Below, piece after piece: positions 7,304 to 9,913 of a stretch of DNA of 9,913 nt. Numbering within the stretch: the first letter of the stretch is position 1; each line of letters begins with the position of its first letter. The translations under genes were made by a program, and so were the position numbers. Origin of the DNA: Candidatus Krumholzibacteriia bacterium. Its GTDB lineage: Bacteria; Krumholzibacteriota; Krumholzibacteriia; Krumholzibacteriales; Krumholzibacteriaceae. Location: the NCBI GenBank assembly GCA_026387805.1, contig JAPLKY010000371.1, positions 1 through 9,913 of the forward strand, written 5' to 3'. Below the pieces are notes generated by a model. It did no database searches. It had not been told where the DNA came from and worked only from the letters and a program-made list of their open reading frames with translations.

Positions 7304-9094
7304 GAGCTCGAGCGCCTTCTCGACGGGCCGGTCGGTATCGACGATCACGTAGTTGTCGCCGTCGATCTTGATGTCGTATTCCCATGCGAGCTTGTTGACC
7401 TCGTAGAAATCGCCGACAAGGAGGAATTTGGCTATCGGAAAGCGCCCCTCCTCGTTCGCCTGCTTCGCCGCGACGACGGCGTCCTCGTTCTCGGCGCCCA
7501 CGATCGCGATCCGCGGCGCGCGATGCTTCGAAACCATCGAACGCGCGAGATAGATGAGCTCGTCGAGGCTCGTCACCGGCGCATTCTCCTTCTTGCGGAG
7601 CTGCGGGTGCGTGAAGACTTCGGTTTCGATGAGCACGCGCTCGTCGGACCTGAGCCTTCGGAGATCGTCTCGCGAGTCCTCGTAGCCCTTCAGCTCCTCC
7701 GGGCGGAAGCGCGCCCTGAAATGCCCCGCGACGAGCGCCTCGTGCTCGATCGCCCCCGGAACGACGACGACGGGGAAATAGGGGTAGAGCTTGCGTCTGA
7801 TGCGCCCGACGAACTCCCGGCTTCGCGAGAGCCCCCCGGTGAGAATGACGAGCTCGATCGGTTTCTCGATCGCGGCGAGCTGCATGACGGCGCCCGCGAC
7901 GCTTCGCGCCATGAAGTCGACGACGAGCTCGATTTTCTTGCGCTGTCGCGTGACGGCGCCCGATTCCCGGAAATGGAGGAGCGCCCGGAAGTCGTTCGTT
8001 CCGGCGAGATCGATGAGCCCGCCCACTTTGTAGAGGTAGCGTTTGAGCTCGGGAAGACTGATCTCTCCCTCGTCGATCGCCCGGAGAAGGACGTCGAGCG
8101 GGATATTGCCGCTCCGGTTCGCGCTCGGCACGCCCGAAAAGGCGTTGACGAGATCGGTGACGCGGCCGTCGACGTGGCGGAGGATCGAAATGCCCCCGCC
8201 CATGTGGGCGCCGATCGTCGTGAGCTCATTGCCGGACGCGCCGAGGAGCGAGCAGACGAGGGCGTGTACGGCGCGGTGGTTCAGGTAATGGGCGCCCGAA
8301 CCGTCCCGCAGCAGGCGCCGGATCCCCGTCATGCGGGCGCCGGTCTCCATCTCGTCGGATGCGACGGGATCGGTCGTCGTGACGAGGATATTCCCGTCTC
8401 CCGAAAACTCCTCCTTGAGCTTGAGCCCGATCGGGATCGCCATGTTGGACGCGTGGACGATCCTGGGCTTCGCGAGATCCTCCACCATCGCGGGGCACAC
8501 CTCGTAGGTGCCCGTCGGCACGGACGCGACGAATCCCCCGCGGCACGCGATCCCGGTGAGATCGCCCGCTCCGATCCCGCGCTCCTTCACCCACTCGACG
8601 ATCGCCTTCGCGCGGTTCTCGACGCCGTCGGGGTAATCGGGAGGCAGATGCACCTCCTCGGAGGCGGCGAGCTCGAGCCCGCGGTAGAGGGCGAGCTTCG
8701 TCGACGTCGAACCCGGATTGACGCAGAGTATGCACTCGCGTTCCGCTTCGGCCGGGAGCGGCCCGCCGCCGTAGAGGCGCGAGATGAGGATGCGCGACTT
8801 GTTCTTCGAGGAGAGGATGCTCTCGATGAGATGCGAAAAGAGGTTTCCCCACGCCTCTTCCCAGGCCGTCGAGAGAATCGGCGGCTTCGAGGCGCGGACG
8901 ACGGAGCCGAGGAGCTCGAGCAGTGCGTCCTCCCCCGTCACGTTCCGGTAATGAACCGCTTCCGCCGCGGAGCGGAGCCGTTCTTCGAGCTCTCTGGCTA
9001 CGCTCGAAGCGCGTACCGCGTCGGAGAGGGCGTTCAGCTCGGATTCGAGGATTTCATAATCGTTTTCGAGCAACGTTTCACCAGCTTGTCGCAC
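7301..9094 (-). CDS. buk: Butyrate kinase with unknown N-terminal extension, fused to the N-terminus of phosphate butyryltransferase
   Basis: The 597-residue product (numbered from GTG 9092-9094) has three parts. Residues 1-~120 are a mostly helical extension I do not recognise. Residues ~122-461 are a butyrate kinase of the acetokinase family: CVNPGSTSTK (124-133), ACRGGF with Arg185, HASNMAIPIG, DPVASDEM (from Asp242), HMGGGISI (297-304), LTGGLSRS (418-425) and VPGAIEHEAL (445-454). It makes butyrate + ATP from butyryl phosphate + ADP. Residues ~506-597, starting VTSLDELIYLARSM and including FLLVGD, are the N-terminal third of Ptb, whose remainder follows after TAA 7301-7303. Buk and Ptb are normally separate adjacent genes; here they form one frame apart from the stop. 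The start is uncertain. TTG 9164-9166 would lie in AT-rich, promoter-like DNA. GTG 9094 lacks a Shine-Dalgarno. TTG 9071-9073 has a weak GGTGA. Acetate or branched acids are alternative substrates. Confidence 0.85.
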   Translation of the reverse strand: MRQAGETLLENDYEILESELNALSDAVRASSVARELEERLRSAAEAVHYRNVTGEDALLELLGSVVRASKPPILSTAWEEAWGNLFSHLIESILSSKNKSRILISRLYGGGPLPAEAERECILCVNPGSTSTKLALYRGLELAASEEVHLPPDYPDGVENRAKAIVEWVKERGIGAGDLTGIACRGGFVASVPTGTYEVCPAMVEDLAKPRIVHASNMAIPIGLKLKEEFSGDGNILVTTTDPVASDEMETGARMTGIRRLLRDGSGAHYLNHRAVHALVCSLLGASGNELTTIGAHMGGGISILRHVDGRVTDLVNAFSGVPSANRSGNIPLDVLLRAIDEGEISLPELKRYLYKVGGLIDLAGTNDFRALLHFRESGAVTRQRKKIELVVDFMARSVAGAVMQLAAIEKPIELVILTGGLSRSREFVGRIRRKLYPYFPVVVVPGAIEHEALVAGHFRARFRPEELKGYEDSRDDLRRLRSDERVLIETEVFTHPQLRKKENAPVTSLDELIYLARSMVSKHRAPRIAIVGAENEDAVVAAKQANEEGRFPIAKFLLVGDFYEVNKLAWEYDIKIDGDNYVIVDTDRPVEKALEL

Positions 9095-9118
9095 GGGGCC
9101 ATCGGACGAGCCGTTATC

Positions 9119-9161
9119 TATCGCCTTAACGCGATGAAACTTAAATAAATTAGAGGCGATA
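9119..9161. repeat. 8-bp inverted repeat flanking AT-rich DNA
   Basis: TATCGCCT (9119-9126) and AGGCGATA (9154-9161) are exact reverse complements separated by 27 bp of AT-rich sequence. The half-site centres are 35 bp apart. It could be a regulator site between the divergent buk operon and the lipoprotein gene, or a leader hairpin of the buk transcript. Chance is not excluded. Confidence 0.3.
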
Positions 9162-9190
9162 TTCAATGCAAAATCATATATTATTTCACA
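9127..9190. promoter_or_regulatory. AT-rich divergent promoter region
   Basis: This is the most AT-rich stretch of the window and lies between the divergent buk operon and lipoprotein gene. TATATT (9177-9182, plus) could be a -10 for the lipoprotein gene, but no -35 is seen at normal spacing. On the minus strand TTGCAT/TTGAAT followed by TAATTTATTTAAG could serve the buk operon. The boxes cannot be placed with confidence. The composition argues against coding here, hence against the far-upstream TTG start of buk. Confidence 0.4.
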
Positions 9191-9231
9191 GGGGATGCCA
9201 CGAAGGATCAGGCGCCTCGACGGTTCGCTCC

Positions 9232-9238
9232 GGGGAGG
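9232..9238 (+). promoter_or_regulatory. Ribosome binding site of the lipoprotein gene
   Basis: GGGGAGG lies 8 nt before ATG 9247-9249. It decides this start over the in-frame ATG at 9166, which has no such site and would put 27 hydrophilic residues before the signal peptide. Confidence 0.8.
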
Positions 9239-9246
9239 ATCCGATC

Positions 9247-9747
9247 ATGGGGATACGATCGATTGCGTTTCGCGCGGGTGTTTCGATCATCCCGGCGATT
9301 TTCCTGTTGATCTGCGCCTGCTCGAAAGATCCGACGGCTCCCGCCGATGCCATACCGCCCGCGACGGTCAACGACCTCGTCGCCATCAACCCTACATCGA
9401 ACAGCATAATGCTCACCTGGACCGCGCCGGGGGACGACGGCAGGACCGGCACTGCCGCGCGCTACGATATCCGCTATTCCGTATCTCCCCTGACGAGCGC
9501 GATTTGGCCTTCCGCCGGGCAGGCGACGGGAGAACCCTCGCCCGGACCGGCCGGAAGCGCGGATACGTTCGTGGTGACGGGGCTCGATCCGGCCACGACC
9601 TACTATTTCTCGCTCAAGACCGCCGACGCCGAAGGCAATTGGTCGGGGAAATCAATCATCGCGAGCGCTCCCACGTCGGCCGTGGAGGACGAGACTCCTC
9701 CCTTGAGCGCCCGGATGATCCCGAACCACAGGATTATCCCCGGATGA
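9247..9747 (+). CDS. Lipoprotein with a single fibronectin type III domain
   Basis: The 166-residue precursor has a lipoprotein signal peptide: basic Arg4 and Arg9, a hydrophobic core at 12-22 and a lipobox ICAC with lipidated Cys25. Ser26 at position +2 would be compatible with outer-membrane sorting. After a short proline-rich linker, residues ~38-143 form a fibronectin type III domain: PPATVNDLVA, the IMLTWTAPGDDG strand with its Trp, YDIRYS, and VTGLDPATTYYFSLKTADAEGNWS with the usual YYF and late Trp. Such domains usually mediate binding or spacing in surface proteins; no enzyme domain is present. The C-terminus (ETPPLSARMIPNHRIIPG) is short and its last 14 nt overlap the convergent gene. 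In similar proteins the DETPP motif often leads into another domain, so this one may be truncated. It is divergent from the buk operon and probably a single-gene unit. Confidence 0.8.
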   Translation: MGIRSIAFRAGVSIIPAIFLLICACSKDPTAPADAIPPATVNDLVAINPTSNSIMLTWTAPGDDGRTGTAARYDIRYSVSPLTSAIWPSAGQATGEPSPGPAGSADTFVVTGLDPATTYYFSLKTADAEGNWSGKSIIASAPTSAVEDETPPLSARMIPNHRIIPG

Positions 9748-9913
9748 GAGGGCGGATCTCTTTTTCGAAATGCTCGATGAGCTCCCGGGCGCGCGCGAGC
9801 AGGCGATCCTTCTCGGGGCCGGTTGTGTAGGCGTGCATATCCCTGAGATCGGATCCCGGGAGCGTGCTATCGCCGAGGAAGACGCCGCCGAGCGATCCGA
9901 GGTACTCGTCACC
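9734..9913 (-). CDS. C-terminal 59 residues of an unrecognised protein, runs off right edge
   Basis: The frame is open from the window edge to TAA at 9734-9736. It encodes a segment beginning GDEYLGSLGGVFLGDSTLPG, then DLRDMHAYTTG and a charged amphipathic helix (EKDRLLARARELIEHFEKEI) ending RPLIRG. This reads as a genuine protein end with balanced composition, unlike the low-complexity frames opposite it. I do not recognise the family, and the visible part has no catalytic motif. Its last 14 nt overlap the end of the convergent lipoprotein gene. The upstream start and any operon partner lie beyond the window. Confidence 0.6.
   Translation of the reverse strand, partial: GDEYLGSLGGVFLGDSTLPGSDLRDMHAYTTGPEKDRLLARARELIEHFEKEIRPLIRG

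Noticed and set aside
6594..7385. Upstream extension of the sppA frame to 7385
   Set aside because: The extension overlaps ptb in another frame, is Arg-rich and lacks similarity; the ATG at 6593 has a strong ribosome binding site and starts the membrane anchor.
4893..9094. Reassignment of TAA and TAG to sense codons in this genome
   Set aside because: Peptidase ends at TAA after a natural RRRMRSGK tail and readthrough would run it into the AddB-like protein in the same frame; barrel ends at TAG right after its terminal Phe. Two reassigned codons are not supported, though local suppression of TAG is not excluded.
5259..9148. Long plus-strand open frames (5259-6614 and 6611-9148) opposite sppA and buk-ptb
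   Set aside because: Low-complexity charged translations mirroring real minus-strand genes codon for codon; no start signals or motifs.
9166..9246. Upstream ATG start for the FN3 lipoprotein
   Set aside because: No ribosome binding site, and the added residues would precede a complete lipoprotein signal; ATG 9247 has GGGGAGG at ideal spacing.
1..9913. tRNA, rRNA, CRISPR, insertion sequence or replication origin
   Set aside because: No cloverleaf-like stretch, regularly spaced repeats, transposase motif or clustered DnaA boxes were noticed on reading; no covariance search could be run.

Overview
The window is a GC-rich stretch from a diderm (Gram-negative) bacterium. It encodes a predicted outer-membrane beta-barrel ending in phenylalanine, a lipoprotein with a fibronectin type III domain, and a secreted C1A cysteine peptidase with a lectin-like domain and a C-terminal anchor. 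This style of envelope and secreted proteins resembles uncultured FCB-superphylum lineages such as Eisenbacteria, Krumholzibacteriota or Latescibacterota. That placement is an impression from protein style, not a test.

Layout, left to right. (1) 1-708, minus: N-terminal 236 residues of an AddB-like nuclease/helicase-subunit protein running off the left edge. (2) 724-3000, minus: a 758-residue secreted papain-family peptidase, 15 nt upstream of the AddB-like gene. (3) 3001-3262: divergent regulatory region with short repeats and candidate promoters. (4) 3263-4885, plus: outer-membrane beta-barrel protein of unknown function. (5) 4893-9094, minus: a compact operon read right to left, butyrate kinase fused to phosphate butyryltransferase, then SppA (signal peptide peptidase/protease IV). 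(6) 9095-9246: AT-rich divergent promoter region. (7) 9247-9747, plus: fibronectin type III lipoprotein. (8) 9734-9913, minus: C-terminal 59 residues of an unrecognised protein, overlapping the lipoprotein gene tail to tail.

The most notable observation is that both genes of the kinase-sppA operon are interrupted by an in-frame stop with no frameshift. A TAA at 7301-7303 splits the phosphate butyryltransferase domain just before its ADLLMKG motif. A TAG at 5232-5234 splits SppA just before its GRVWTG region. Protein homology continues in the same frame on both sides of each stop. TAA and TAG also end other genes here at natural C-termini, so reassignment of both codons is unlikely. The remaining explanations are decay of this operon, readthrough or translation of split subunits, or base errors in the assembly.

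If functional, Ptb and Buk would convert butyryl-CoA (or another short or branched acyl-CoA) through the acyl phosphate to free acid plus ATP. SppA would degrade signal peptides and membrane fragments. No RNA gene, insertion sequence, CRISPR array or origin was seen.
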